NCBI GenBank assembly: GCA_964451305.1
Contig: CAYVHV010000010.1
Location: 25,700 to 89,699, forward strand
Length of the DNA: 64,000 nucleotides
Direction of reading: 5' to 3'
Source: SHLQ01 sp964451305
GTDB lineage: Bacteria > Actinomycetota > Acidimicrobiia > Acidimicrobiales > SHLQ01
Positions 17,921-26,895 of the stretch are shown piece after piece; the first letter of the stretch is position 1; every line of letters starts with the position of its first letter. Below the pieces are notes generated by a model. It was not told the DNA's origin and ran no database searches. It saw nothing but the letters and a program-made list of their open reading frames with translations. The position numbers were made by a program, and so were the translations under genes.

Positions 17921-19466
17921 CGATTCGAGCAACAAGGCGAAACCCGGACCGACTCCGACGGACTCAAATGAGGAGGTCTCGGGAGTTGGCAAGCTATTGA
18001 GCAGGTTTGGTCCGGTTCAAGAGAACGAGAAGCGAGTGTCTCCTGGACCTCGCCCGGTCGGTGGCGCAATGCAACGCCCGACCGCTGTTGCTCATCCCGC
18101 AGGGCAACACCCGACAAACCCTGCGCCAGCTCACGCTGCGAACACGACCACACTCGACCCGCCATCGCCGCTCTTCGACGCCCCCGATGAGGTCTTCGAT
18201 GAGGTGCCCGCAGGTGCAGGCACGTGGAATTCTGCGGACGCGCCACCGGCGCATCTCGCTGGGACGCTTTCGTCGACCGACGACATTCAGATCATTCCCG
18301 ATGTCCAAGAAGTCCAACCGATGGAAATCGTTGATCGCCGCGACTGGGTTCGTATGCCTCGCCGCACCGGGCCGGTCTTCCGTTTCCTCGTCGTCGGATT
18401 TATTGGGCTCCTCGCAGTCGGCACGGTCTACAACCAGGTCGAAGGATGGCTCTCCAACCAGTTCGATCCCGAAGGGGATCCTGGTGACCTCGTCGAATTC
18501 GAGATCGCGTCGGGCGCAACAGCGAACGAAGTTACCCAGCAGCTCTTCGCACAGGACGTCATCGCGAACCCAACGCTGTTCCGCTACTGGATTAGCGACA
18601 ACCTCGATGGCGACTTTCAGGCAGGTCAATACAACTGTCTGCAAGAGAACATGTCGTTCGAAGAAGCGCGGGATTGCCTCGTGGGCGAAGGCCCGATTCC
18701 ACCGACGTTCTTCTCGGTCACCATCCCCGAAGGATTGCGCCTCACCGAGATCCTCGACGTTCTGAACGCCGAGAACCCATCGTTCGAACTCGCCACGCTC
18801 GAAGCCGACCTTTCGGCGACGATCGTTAACGTCAACCTCGAAGGCGTGCCAGAGACGGTGATCGAAGGAAGCCCCGATCCAACGGGCAGTGGCAGGGAAG
18901 GGTTGTTGTTCCCCGCGACATACCAGATCGACGAACGTGATCAGACCAACAGCCGAGCCATTCTGGCTCGAATGGCCGATCAAATGGAGATCGAGTTTGC
19001 AAACGCTGAAGCTCAGGTCGGGCGAGCACCGGTCGTTGAAGAACTCGAACTCACCGACTATGAGGTCCTGATCGTCGCTTCGCTGATCGAAGAGGAGTAT
19101 GGGGTCGAAGAAGACCTTGGCCGTATCTCCCGCGTGATCTACAACCGTCTCCAAGCCGGTAATTTCTCGCTCGGTATCGACGCGACCGCGTGTTACGCAG
19201 CCAACAAAGCCTGCGCCGATCTCACCGTTGAAGACCTCAACAGTGACTCACCGTGGAACACCCGTAACACGAGTAACTTCGGGCTGCCCCCAACGCCGAT
19301 CGCATCTCCTGGTGCTGCTGCTATTCGTGCCGCACTAAACCCCGAGCCAGGCGACTGGCTCTGGTACGTGCTCACCGAACCGACCGGTGCCCACACCTTT
19401 GCGAACACCGAAAGCGAGTTCACCGCAGCGGTACAGATCTGTCGTGAGCGAGACCTCGGCTGCTAG
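17913..19466 (+). CDS. mltG: Endolytic peptidoglycan transglycosylase MltG
   Basis: 517 residues. A long Pro/Asp-rich cytoplasmic N-terminal region (about 1-150) precedes one transmembrane helix (VFRFLVVGFIGLLAVGTVYN, about 155-174) and an extracytoplasmic YceG domain. The catalytic signature VASLIEEEYGVEEDLGRISRVIYNRLQAG is near 388, with the expected Glu, followed by LGIDATACYA and NTSNFGLPPTPIASPG. It cleaves nascent glycan strands. It overlaps ruvX by 8 nt. The long cytoplasmic tail is an actinobacterial trait. Confidence 0.93.
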   Translation: MTDDSSNKAKPGPTPTDSNEEVSGVGKLLSRFGPVQENEKRVSPGPRPVGGAMQRPTAVAHPAGQHPTNPAPAHAANTTTLDPPSPLFDAPDEVFDEVPAGAGTWNSADAPPAHLAGTLSSTDDIQIIPDVQEVQPMEIVDRRDWVRMPRRTGPVFRFLVVGFIGLLAVGTVYNQVEGWLSNQFDPEGDPGDLVEFEIASGATANEVTQQLFAQDVIANPTLFRYWISDNLDGDFQAGQYNCLQENMSFEEARDCLVGEGPIPPTFFSVTIPEGLRLTEILDVLNAENPSFELATLEADLSATIVNVNLEGVPETVIEGSPDPTGSGREGLLFPATYQIDERDQTNSRAILARMADQMEIEFANAEAQVGRAPVVEELELTDYEVLIVASLIEEEYGVEEDLGRISRVIYNRLQAGNFSLGIDATACYAANKACADLTVEDLNSDSPWNTRNTSNFGLPPTPIASPGAAAIRAALNPEPGDWLWYVLTEPTGAHTFANTESEFTAAVQICRERDLGC

Positions 19467-19471
19467 CCAAC

Positions 19472-20299
19472 ATGGATAGTCCGCCGATCCTGGCCGGCGT
19501 TATTGGTTGGCCGGTGGAGCACTCCCTCTCACCAAAGATCCACACCGCTGCCGCAGCAGCGGCAGGCATCGACCTGCTCTACACCGCAATTCCTGTCGAA
19601 GTGGGCCATGTCGGAAACGCCATCGCGAGAATGCGTGAGGTCGGCATTCGGGGCTATTCGGTGACGATGCCACACAAGGAAGCCGTCATCTCAGAGCTCG
19701 ACGAGCTCACTACATCAGCGCACGCACTCGGCGCGGTGAATCACATTACGAACACGGCTGGACACCTCCTCGGCAATAACACCGATGGTGATGGTTTTGT
19801 CTTGGGGCTTGAACACAGCGGCGACTCGTTAGTGAACGGAAGCACCGTCGGCGTGCTCGGCTCCGGGGGAGCGGCGCGGGCGATCATCGAGGCGTGTTAT
19901 CGGCATGGTGCACGCGAAGTGATCGTCGTGGCGCGGTCAGAAGAACGAGGGGCCGTTGCTGCCGGGCTCGCTCACGAGCGTGGTCGCCTTGGAGACCTCG
20001 ATGCCTTCACCGAATGCGACATCGTCGTGAATGCAACGCCGCTCGGTATGGCAGAGACAGATGGAGAGGGCGTCGTTGCGTTCGACGTGGGAGCGTTGGC
20101 TGAGAACACCACGGTCGTCGACATCGTGTACAACCCTCGCGAGACCCCACTGCTGGCTGCAGCGCGCGAGCGCGGTCTGCCAACCGTGGAAGGGGTCACC
20201 ATGCTCGTCGGTCAGGCAGCCGAACAGTTCACGGCCTGGACGGGTCACGAAGCTCCACTTGCAGAAATGTTTGACGCCGTACTCAACGAATCGCCGTAA
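19472..20299 (+). CDS. aroE: Shikimate dehydrogenase
   Basis: NADPH-dependent reduction of 3-dehydroshikimate to shikimate. 275 residues. Substrate-site GWPVEHSLSPKIHTAA at the N terminus, VTMPHKEAV with the catalytic Lys, NNTDGDGF, then the nucleotide-binding LGSGGAARAIIEA near 130. It follows mltG by 5 nt. The more usual downstream partners aroC and aroK are not found between this gene and aroB at 23060. Confidence 0.94.
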   Translation: MDSPPILAGVIGWPVEHSLSPKIHTAAAAAAGIDLLYTAIPVEVGHVGNAIARMREVGIRGYSVTMPHKEAVISELDELTTSAHALGAVNHITNTAGHLLGNNTDGDGFVLGLEHSGDSLVNGSTVGVLGSGGAARAIIEACYRHGAREVIVVARSEERGAVAAGLAHERGRLGDLDAFTECDIVVNATPLGMAETDGEGVVAFDVGALAENTTVVDIVYNPRETPLLAAARERGLPTVEGVTMLVGQAAEQFTAWTGHEAPLAEMFDAVLNESP

Positions 20300-20398
20300 G
20301 TCGGCGTCGCTACGAGCACGTCGGGCCGTATTAAGACCGTTCAACTCTTCACGTGTTGTGCCGACGTAGGTAGGAACGCACAAGTACGGAGACGTGAA

Positions 20399-22147
20399 AT
20401 GTCACTTCAAGGCACCCTGAGCACGCTTGGAATCACCGAGCTACTGGAATTTTTGGCTGGTCGTTCGTCCAGCGGTCAGCTCGACGTTACGACGGGTTCA
20501 GGCAGCACGAGCTACCTGCTCGTAAACGGCAGCATCGCCGCTGCGGAATTCGAGTTCACACGCGGTTCTGGAACCGACGCCGCTGAAGGTACCTACTACG
20601 TTCTCTCCGAGATGGATGGACACTTCTTCTATGAAGAGCACGACGTCACCGGTGAAGATGAAGGCGACGATGTCGACACCCTTCTCGGCAACACCGCCGT
20701 CGTGGCCGAGCGTTGGCATGAGGTCGAAGAGGTCATTCCATCGATCTCACACGTCCTCGTACGCAACAACGAACTCGACTCGTCGGTAACGATCAAGCCA
20801 GAGTGGTGGAAGACCCTCGAGGTTCTCGGTGCGGGACAGAGCACCGTTCAGCTCTCCGAACTACTCGATCTTGGCATCCTCGACGCATCGACGCAGGCAC
20901 TCGAGATGGTCAACGCTGGCCTCCTCGTCGTGTCGGACGACGTGGTCGAAGCGCCTGTACCTGCAGCTGCCGAGGACTTCGTTGCCGAAGACACACTCGC
21001 GACTCCGGATGCAGAACAAGCAGCCGGGGGACTCACTGAAATGGCCGACGAGCATGTCGCCATGGAACAACCGCTCGAGATTGACGCCTCGTACGAGATG
21101 GTCGCTGATAGCGAACCAACCCTTGACGATCCAGCATTCGAGTCAGCGCCATACGCCGAGGGCGTCCCAACCGAGATCGCGGACGCTAACGAGTACCAGA
21201 TCCCAGATGAAGCCGATATCGAGCATGCGCCTGCGCCACCGATCATGATCGAAACAGAACCAGAGCTCATGGCATACGACGACGCCGTCGAAGACGTCGC
21301 AGCTGCACCAGCGGTCGAGGTCATGCCTGCGCCGGAGGAGATCCAGCCGGTCGCAGAGATGCATGAGCCCATTGCAGAGATGCATGAACCTGTCGAGGCA
21401 CCTGCAGTCGAAGAGAGCACAAGTGGCCTCGGATTCACGAACAACCTCAACGCTGCCCCAGCGCCTGCCGCTCCAGCTCCTGAGAGCGACGGATGGTCGA
21501 CAAACCAGTTCTACGACCAGCCGGTCACCGAGACCGTTGCCGCCGTCGAGCCACAGATGATGACCGAACCGGTCGCAAATGTCGAAGCCGCTCCACAAGC
21601 CTTTGAAGCAGCGCCTGCGTTCGAGACTCAGCCGCTTGAAGCAGCGCCTGCGTTCGAGACCCAGCCACTCGAAGCCGCACCAGCGTTCGAGACCCAGCCA
21701 CTCGAAGCCGCACCAGCGTTCGACGCAGCGCCAGCATTTGATTCGCAACCATTCGATGCTCAGCCATTCGACGCACCGGTCGAACCCGTCGCTCAGGCAG
21801 ATACCAACAGCCTCTACGGCCTCGACGCTCCATTCGCCGAGCCAGCAGCCGTTGACAGCAACGCCATGGCAGGTGAGGTCATGAGCGACCTCGAGTTCCT
21901 TAACCACGACCTCGACTCGCAGCTAGCCGATCCTGCTCCACAGATGGACCAGTCGTTCGGTCTGCCAGCTCCAGAAGGCATCCCGGCTCAAGTCTCGCCT
22001 CCTATCCAGGCAGCGCCAATGCCAGCACAGGCGTCACCAACGGTCGGCGATGCCGATCCGTTCGGTTCGCTGAGCGGCCTTGTTGTTGACGAGGAGCCAA
22101 AGTCGGAGGATCGCGGCAGTGTGCTGAAGTTCCTTCGCCGCGATTAA
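20399..22147 (+). CDS. DUF4388 (PATAN) protein with Ala/Pro/Glu-rich repeat tail
   Basis: 582 residues. Residues 1 to about 180 contain a DUF4388/PATAN-type start (MSLQGTLSTLGITELLEFLA ... SGQLDVTTGSGSTSYLLVNGSIAAAEFEF) and a winged-helix-like part (VQLSELLDLGILDASTQALEMV). Residues about 180-545 are acidic, Ala/Pro-rich and probably disordered, with three tandem copies of an 11-residue unit (AAPAFETQPLE). The C terminus is short and basic (GSVLKFLRRD). PATAN domains occur in signalling proteins; a role with the adjoining prepilin peptidase in pilus assembly or its control is inference. GGAGA precedes the ATG. Confidence 0.7.
   Translation: MSLQGTLSTLGITELLEFLAGRSSSGQLDVTTGSGSTSYLLVNGSIAAAEFEFTRGSGTDAAEGTYYVLSEMDGHFFYEEHDVTGEDEGDDVDTLLGNTAVVAERWHEVEEVIPSISHVLVRNNELDSSVTIKPEWWKTLEVLGAGQSTVQLSELLDLGILDASTQALEMVNAGLLVVSDDVVEAPVPAAAEDFVAEDTLATPDAEQAAGGLTEMADEHVAMEQPLEIDASYEMVADSEPTLDDPAFESAPYAEGVPTEIADANEYQIPDEADIEHAPAPPIMIETEPELMAYDDAVEDVAAAPAVEVMPAPEEIQPVAEMHEPIAEMHEPVEAPAVEESTSGLGFTNNLNAAPAPAAPAPESDGWSTNQFYDQPVTETVAAVEPQMMTEPVANVEAAPQAFEAAPAFETQPLEAAPAFETQPLEAAPAFETQPLEAAPAFDAAPAFDSQPFDAQPFDAPVEPVAQADTNSLYGLDAPFAEPAAVDSNAMAGEVMSDLEFLNHDLDSQLADPAPQMDQSFGLPAPEGIPAQVSPPIQAAPMPAQASPTVGDADPFGSLSGLVVDEEPKSEDRGSVLKFLRRD
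21608..21706 (+). repeat. Three tandem 33-bp coding repeats
   Basis: Units 21608-21640, 21641-21673 and 21674-21706 each encode AAPAFETQPLE, followed by a partial, diverged fourth unit. Units 2 and 3 differ mainly at synonymous positions. The repeat lies in the disordered tail of the DUF4388 protein and is a likely site of length variation between strains. Confidence 0.85.
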
Positions 22148-23001
22148 TGGTGTTTGCCCTCGTCTGCGCCGCTATCGGGTTGCTCGTCGGCCCAGCGCTC
22201 GCATTCATTGCAGAACTCGTTCCCGACCGCTCCGGTGGCGGCCAATCACCTCGGCATTGTCGCAACTGCCAGGTTGAGGTCTCAGCGTTCGCGTCGTACC
22301 TGCCATTTCGGACCTCGGCGTCGCGATGTCATAACTGTGACCATCAGATCTCTGCTGGTCGGCTCCCGATCGTCATCGCCACCGGTGCAATATTCGCTGC
22401 GGTGGGCAACGTCATCGGCGCCCGCTGGCAAGTCATCCCGGTGCTCTTCTTGTCTGCGGCGATCATCGCGCTTTCGGCCGTCGACCTCACCAGGTATCGC
22501 TTGCCCGACAAGCTGTTGTTTCCCTCGCTGGGGATCGGCGTCGCAATGCTTGGCGCATTCGCTGTAGCGACCGGCACGACCGATCACTTCATTCGTGGTC
22601 TGGTCGCCATGCTGGCGTACAGCTTCGTGCTGTTCATCCCGAACCTCATCATGCCAGCAGGCTTGGCGTTCGGAGACGTGAAGCTCGCGTTGTTACTCGG
22701 CTTGTTCCTCGGTTGGACCGCAGAGACATCGATCGGTGCAGCCCGCTTGGTGGTTTGGGCGTTCCTCGTCGGAATGATCTTTGGTGTATTCACCGGGGTT
22801 ATCGTTGGCATCGGCCGCCGGATCTTTGGACATGGCTTCCTACCCGACCCGGACTTTCCGCCTCCTGAGGATGGGTCCTTCACCCCGTTGCTCAAGACAG
22901 CGATGCCCTTTGGCCCCGCTCTTGCGTTGTCCGCACTGATCCTGATTCTCTTTTCAGAACGATTCCTCTCCGGTGCGAGCATTCTGGCTCAGTCCCTCTA
23001 G
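22147..23001 (+). CDS. Type IV prepilin peptidase (A24), bifunctional
   Basis: 284-residue polytopic membrane protease that cleaves and N-methylates prepilins. The N-terminal methylase domain keeps the four-Cys zinc set (CRNC at 38-41, CHNC at 61-64). Catalytic aspartates are D113 (SAVDLTRYRLPD) and D177 in GDVKLALLLG. Eight or so hydrophobic segments are present. The start overlaps the upstream stop by 1 nt (TAATG), so it is coupled to the DUF4388 gene. No pilin or pilus ATPase is in the window. Confidence 0.88.
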   Translation: MVFALVCAAIGLLVGPALAFIAELVPDRSGGGQSPRHCRNCQVEVSAFASYLPFRTSASRCHNCDHQISAGRLPIVIATGAIFAAVGNVIGARWQVIPVLFLSAAIIALSAVDLTRYRLPDKLLFPSLGIGVAMLGAFAVATGTTDHFIRGLVAMLAYSFVLFIPNLIMPAGLAFGDVKLALLLGLFLGWTAETSIGAARLVVWAFLVGMIFGVFTGVIVGIGRRIFGHGFLPDPDFPPPEDGSFTPLLKTAMPFGPALALSALILILFSERFLSGASILAQSL

Positions 23002-23059
23002 GGGCCACACCCTCTTTGGCTGTATCGGCTCTTGAGCTGTATCGCCCTACGCTCTAGGG

Positions 23060-24106
23060 ATGGAACCTACGACCGTCAACGTCGACCTCGGTGACCGTAG
23101 CTATCCGGTAGAAATCGGATTTGGTGTCCGTCACAACGTCGTCGACTACATCCCCGAACGCGCTCGCCGAGTCGCTGTCGTCACCCAGGACGGCATCGGC
23201 GTCGAGCTCGATTGTGGCGACGCCGATATGAGGGTCTTCACGATCGGACAAGGCGAAGAAGCTAAGACGATCTCGACGATCGAATCGCTGACCCGGGAGT
23301 GGGCGAGGTGGGGGCTGAACCGCAATGACGTCGTCATCGGTGTCGGCGGCGGCATCGTGACCGATGTTGCTGGTTTTGCAGCGTCGGTCTTTCACCGCGG
23401 ACTGCCAGTCATTCACGTCTCGACCACACTGCTCGGTCAAATCGACGCGGCCGTTGGGGGCAAGACCGGAGTCAACCTGCCCGAGGGAAAGAACCTCGTC
23501 GGGACGTATTGGCAGCCGCTCGCCGTGCTCGCCGACGTCGAGACTCTCGAGACGTTGCCGGCGCGCCACTATCGCGCCGGGCTTGGCGAACTCGCGAAAT
23601 ACCACTTCCTCGATGGTGACTCGACGAGGGATCCAGCGATCCTCGAAGATGGGCGTCTTACCGCGAGCGACCTCGTCGATCGTGTCGCCTGGTCGGTCCA
23701 GATGAAAGCTGATGCCGTCAGTGCAGACGAACGAGAAGGCGGCCGCCGAGCGTTGCTCAACTATGGCCATACGCTCGGCCACTGCTTGGAAATCCTCTCG
23801 GACCACGTGCTCCTCCACGGTGAGGCTGTCGGGATCGGTATTGCCTATGCCGCTGAGGTCGCGCTCGAAATGGGTCGTATCGATGAGCAGCGCGCCGCCG
23901 AGCACCGCGAGATCCTCGCCGGGTACGACCTCGCAATGACGCCACCGGGCGCTCCGGCCTTCTCCGATATCGAACCGCTGCTCGCTCGGGACAAGAAAGC
24001 TCTCGACGGAATTACCTTCATCCTCGACGGTCCAGACGGCTGTGAAGTCGTCGAGAACGTCGACCTCGACGTACTCGCTCGTACCTACGAGCGGTACGTG
24101 TCATGA
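23060..24106 (+). CDS. aroB: 3-dehydroquinate synthase
   Basis: NAD- and metal-dependent cyclisation of DAHP to 3-dehydroquinate. 348 residues. Nucleotide-binding GVGGGIVTDVAGFAASVFHRG near 95-115, then STTLLGQIDAAVGGKTGVNLPEGKN, and metal-binding His positions in NYGHTLGHCLE and VLLHGEAVGIG. TACGCT (23048-23053) is 6 nt before the ATG, inside a CCCTA/TAGGG hairpin. The end overlaps pepQ by 4 nt. Confidence 0.95.
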   Translation: MEPTTVNVDLGDRSYPVEIGFGVRHNVVDYIPERARRVAVVTQDGIGVELDCGDADMRVFTIGQGEEAKTISTIESLTREWARWGLNRNDVVIGVGGGIVTDVAGFAASVFHRGLPVIHVSTTLLGQIDAAVGGKTGVNLPEGKNLVGTYWQPLAVLADVETLETLPARHYRAGLGELAKYHFLDGDSTRDPAILEDGRLTASDLVDRVAWSVQMKADAVSADEREGGRRALLNYGHTLGHCLEILSDHVLLHGEAVGIGIAYAAEVALEMGRIDEQRAAEHREILAGYDLAMTPPGAPAFSDIEPLLARDKKALDGITFILDGPDGCEVVENVDLDVLARTYERYVS

Positions 24107-25218
24107 ACACACCCGCTCCCAACGGACGGATCTCCCAGCTTCAAGAATCGTTGACATCTCATGATCTCGACGCACTGGTCGTCTCCAGTGCGACGAACAT
24201 CCGATACCTCACAGGCTTTTCGGGAAGCAACGGCACGGTAGTGATCACCACCACCTCCGCAACGCTGATCACCGACAACCGATACGGCGAGCGAGCCGCT
24301 GACGAACTCGAGGTAGGCAACCCTCATGCCGGTGTCGACGTCGAGATCGCCCTCGCCCCAGGAGCGGGCCACGAAGAACTCGAACGACGGCTTTCGGATT
24401 GTCGAACCATCGGGCTCGAAGCGAGCGATCTCTCCTGGTCGGCCGCGTCTGCGCTGAGCGATCGTCTCGGTGCGGAGCGAATTCAGTCGACGGTCGGCAT
24501 CGTCGAGAAGCTACGCGAGCGCAAATCTCCCGCAGAGATCAACCTGATGGGCCGTGCCGCGGCGATTGCTGACGACGCACTTGCTCACGTGATCGATTCG
24601 GGCATCGAAGGCTTGACCGAACGCGACATTCAGCGCCGACTCGACCACACGGCGACTGACCTCGGAGCCGATGGCGCGAGTTTCGACACGATCGTCGCAT
24701 CCGGTCCCAACGGCTCCCGCCCGCACCACGAAGCAGGACAACGGGCAGTCACCGCAGGCGACCTCGTGATTATCGACTTCGGTGCAGAGGTGGGCGGATA
24801 TCGCTCCGACATGACCCGAACGTTCGTGCTCGGCACGCCAACTCCACAACAACGCCTGATGCTCGAAGCCGTCGAAGCTGCCCAGGCCGCTGGTGTGGGT
24901 GTGGTCGCCGCTGGTGTTCAGACCTCTGAGATCGACGCTGCCTGCCGATCGGTTCTCGCCGACTTCGAGCTCGAAAAGTACTTCATCCACGGAACTGGCC
25001 ATGGCGTTGGGTTAGATATCCACGAAGCACCGTCGGTGAGTTCAACCTCCACTGCTACGCTCGCTCCTGGCCATGTGATCACCGTCGAGCCCGGCGTCTA
25101 CATCCCCAACGTTGGGGGAGTGCGCTGGGAGGACACGGTGGTGGTCACCACCGTCGGTGTCGAGACGCTGACCAAACACCCCAAGCAGCCGAAGATCGAC
25201 GCACCGTCAGCGTCGTAG
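24103..25218 (+). CDS. pepQ: M24 family Xaa-Pro peptidase (aminopeptidase/dipeptidase)
   Basis: 371 residues, pita-bread metallopeptidase. A creatinase-like N-terminal domain (about 1-130, NIRYLTGFSGSNG) precedes the catalytic domain with all five metal ligands: two Asp in DFGAEVGGYRSDMTRTF, the His in HGTGHGVGLDIHEAP, Glu in TVEPGVYIP and Glu in VRWEDTVVVT. It releases residues next to proline; aminopeptidase versus dipeptidase cannot be told apart here. It sits between aroB and efp, a standard arrangement. Confidence 0.88.
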   Translation: MNTPAPNGRISQLQESLTSHDLDALVVSSATNIRYLTGFSGSNGTVVITTTSATLITDNRYGERAADELEVGNPHAGVDVEIALAPGAGHEELERRLSDCRTIGLEASDLSWSAASALSDRLGAERIQSTVGIVEKLRERKSPAEINLMGRAAAIADDALAHVIDSGIEGLTERDIQRRLDHTATDLGADGASFDTIVASGPNGSRPHHEAGQRAVTAGDLVIIDFGAEVGGYRSDMTRTFVLGTPTPQQRLMLEAVEAAQAAGVGVVAAGVQTSEIDAACRSVLADFELEKYFIHGTGHGVGLDIHEAPSVSSTSTATLAPGHVITVEPGVYIPNVGGVRWEDTVVVTTVGVETLTKHPKQPKIDAPSAS

Positions 25219-25247
25219 GAACGGTTCGACCAGCCCGAAGGATTCTC

Positions 25248-25811
25248 ATGCCGACCATCACCACGAACGATCTCAAGAACGGAATGCACCTCGACCTCGA
25301 TGGTGACCTCGTGCAGGTCATGGCGTTCCAGCACGTCAAGCCAGGTAAGGGCGGAGCGTTTGTTCGAAGCACGCTCAAGAACGTGCGAACCGGATCTACC
25401 GTCGATCGAACCTTCCGCGCTGGCGAGAAGGTGGAGCGCGCAATGATCGACAAGCGCGAGATGCAGTACCTCTACAAAGAGGGCGCAGACTTCGTATTCA
25501 TGGACACCGAGACCTACGACCAGCGAAACGTCGCTCCCGAGACGCTCGGGGATTCAGCCGACTACATCATCGAAGGGCGCTCAGCGAATGTGTTGATGTA
25601 CGGCGAGGAGATCGTCGGAACTGACCTTCCTCCGTCGGTCGAACTCACCATTGCCGAAACAGAACCGGGCCTCCAAGGAGACCGGTCGTCGGGCGGAACC
25701 AAGCCAGCAGTACTCGAAACGGGCAAGAGCATTCAGGTGCCGCTATTCGTCAACATCGGTGACGTGGTCAAGGTCGACACCCGTTCCGGCGATTACCTGT
25801 CGCGGGCCTAA
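25248..25811 (+). CDS. efp: Elongation factor P
   Basis: 187 residues, three beta-barrel domains. It relieves ribosome stalling at proline runs. The loop tip carries KPGKGGAF with Lys at 34, the position that is modified in some bacteria; no EpmA/EpmC-type modification gene is in the window. GAAGGA lies 6-11 nt before the ATG. It is 2 nt from nusB. Confidence 0.96.
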   Translation: MPTITTNDLKNGMHLDLDGDLVQVMAFQHVKPGKGGAFVRSTLKNVRTGSTVDRTFRAGEKVERAMIDKREMQYLYKEGADFVFMDTETYDQRNVAPETLGDSADYIIEGRSANVLMYGEEIVGTDLPPSVELTIAETEPGLQGDRSSGGTKPAVLETGKSIQVPLFVNIGDVVKVDTRSGDYLSRA

Positions 25812-25813
25812 CG

Positions 25814-26218
25814 GTGGATCCACTTCAACTCTCTCGGCGAGAAGACCGCGAAAGCTGCTTGGCGCTGTTGTACGAAGCGGACATGACCGGAGACGCAATC
25901 TCTGATGTCCTCGACCGCAACCACGCCGATGAGGACGACTACGGAACGTCGATCGTGACGGGTGTGAACGAACACCTCGCCTCGATCGATGAGCTCATCG
26001 ACGGCGTGGCCGAGGACTGGACGGTTTCACGAATGAGTGGGATCGATCGCAGCATCTTGCGTATGGGAGTGTGGGAGCTGAGCCACAACCCAGATGTGCC
26101 AACGACCGCCGTCGTCTCCGAAGCTGTCGCGCTCGCGGAGGATTACTCGACAGAAAAGTCGGCGCCGTTCATCAACGGGATTCTGGTCAAACTCGCATCG
26201 ACCCAACGAGCAGAGTGA
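25814..26218 (+). CDS. nusB: Transcription antitermination factor NusB
   Basis: 134-residue all-helical protein that with NusE binds boxA in rRNA leaders. Typical sequence blocks: RREDRESCLALLYEADM at the start, WTVSRMSGIDRSILRMGVWEL in the middle and AVVSEAVALAEDYSTEKSAPFINGILVKLA at the end. GTG start just after the efp stop; translated as part of the same unit. Confidence 0.95.
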   Translation: MDPLQLSRREDRESCLALLYEADMTGDAISDVLDRNHADEDDYGTSIVTGVNEHLASIDELIDGVAEDWTVSRMSGIDRSILRMGVWELSHNPDVPTTAVVSEAVALAEDYSTEKSAPFINGILVKLASTQRAE

Positions 26219-26246
26219 CGACGTCCACCTCGCACATACGCAGGGC

Positions 26247-26777
26247 GTGACGGTGCCGGCTCCGCGAACGCTGGACGAGGTTACGAACGGACTCGGAGTT
26301 CGAGACGGGTTCGTGTTGTCGCCATGGCGCGAGCGCTGGGCAGAGGTGTTGGCCGCGGCATGGGCCGATCCGGAGATCGCTCGATGGAACCCAGTTCCGC
26401 CCGAACCAACGGTTGCGTATGCAGCGTCGTGGATTCGTGGCTCCGCTTCGCAGAACGAGGCGAGCATCGGAATCGATGTCGTCATCGTCGACGAGGCGAC
26501 CAGCGCTCCTGCGGGGGAGATCGGTCTACAGGTCGATCCAGCGCAGGGGATTGCCGAGGTCGGATTCTGGCTGGCGGCTGCGTTCAGGGGGCGGGGCGTA
26601 GGCGCAACGCTTCTCGCGTTCGCCGAGGACCTTGCTGAGGCTCTCGAACTCGCGGGCCTTGTCGCGCTCGTCGACCCGGATAATTCGGCCGCGATCGGAC
26701 TGTGTCAGTCCAAGGGCTGGCCCGAACTTCCGACAAAGAGCGACCGCCGAGCCTTTGCATATCGAGTGATCTCATGA
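26247..26777 (+). CDS. GNAT-family N-acetyltransferase
   Basis: 176 residues from GTG 26247. The acetyl-CoA pyrophosphate-binding motif A is VGFWLAAAFRGRGVGATLLAFAED (RGRGVG near 114-119), followed by LVALVDPDNSAAIGLCQSKGW, a standard GNAT C terminus. Resembles RimJ/RimL-type acetyltransferases; the acceptor is unknown. The frame is open further upstream inside nusB, but that extension is not GNAT-like. Confidence 0.78.
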   Translation: MTVPAPRTLDEVTNGLGVRDGFVLSPWRERWAEVLAAAWADPEIARWNPVPPEPTVAYAASWIRGSASQNEASIGIDVVIVDEATSAPAGEIGLQVDPAQGIAEVGFWLAAAFRGRGVGATLLAFAEDLAEALELAGLVALVDPDNSAAIGLCQSKGWPELPTKSDRRAFAYRVIS

Positions 26778-26851
26778 GAAATCGATCACAGCGTTAAATT
26801 TCCAGCGCTTCGGTGGCGCGACAGCCGCGCCAAACCACTACGGTGAAATTT

Positions 26852-26893
26852 GTTCGTGAAGCGGGTCCCGTGAGGCTCGTACGAATGGAGGAG
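26852..26893 (+). promoter_or_regulatory. PyrR-binding RNA hairpin overlapping the pyrR ribosome binding site
   Basis: TTCGT (26852-26856) pairs with ACGAA (26881-26885). Inside is GTCCCGTGAGGCT, matching the core of known PyrR-binding loops (GUCC, an NGNGAG hexaloop, then GGCU-type closing). The Shine-Dalgarno GGAGGAG (26887-26893) follows directly. In mycobacteria PyrR binding at such a site represses translation; UMP-dependent control of this operon is inferred by analogy. Confidence 0.6.
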
Positions 26894-26895
26894 TG

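Noticed and set aside
21608..21706. CRISPR-like tandem repeat
   Set aside because: The 33-bp units are contiguous, without spacers, and encode an in-frame 11-residue peptide repeat.
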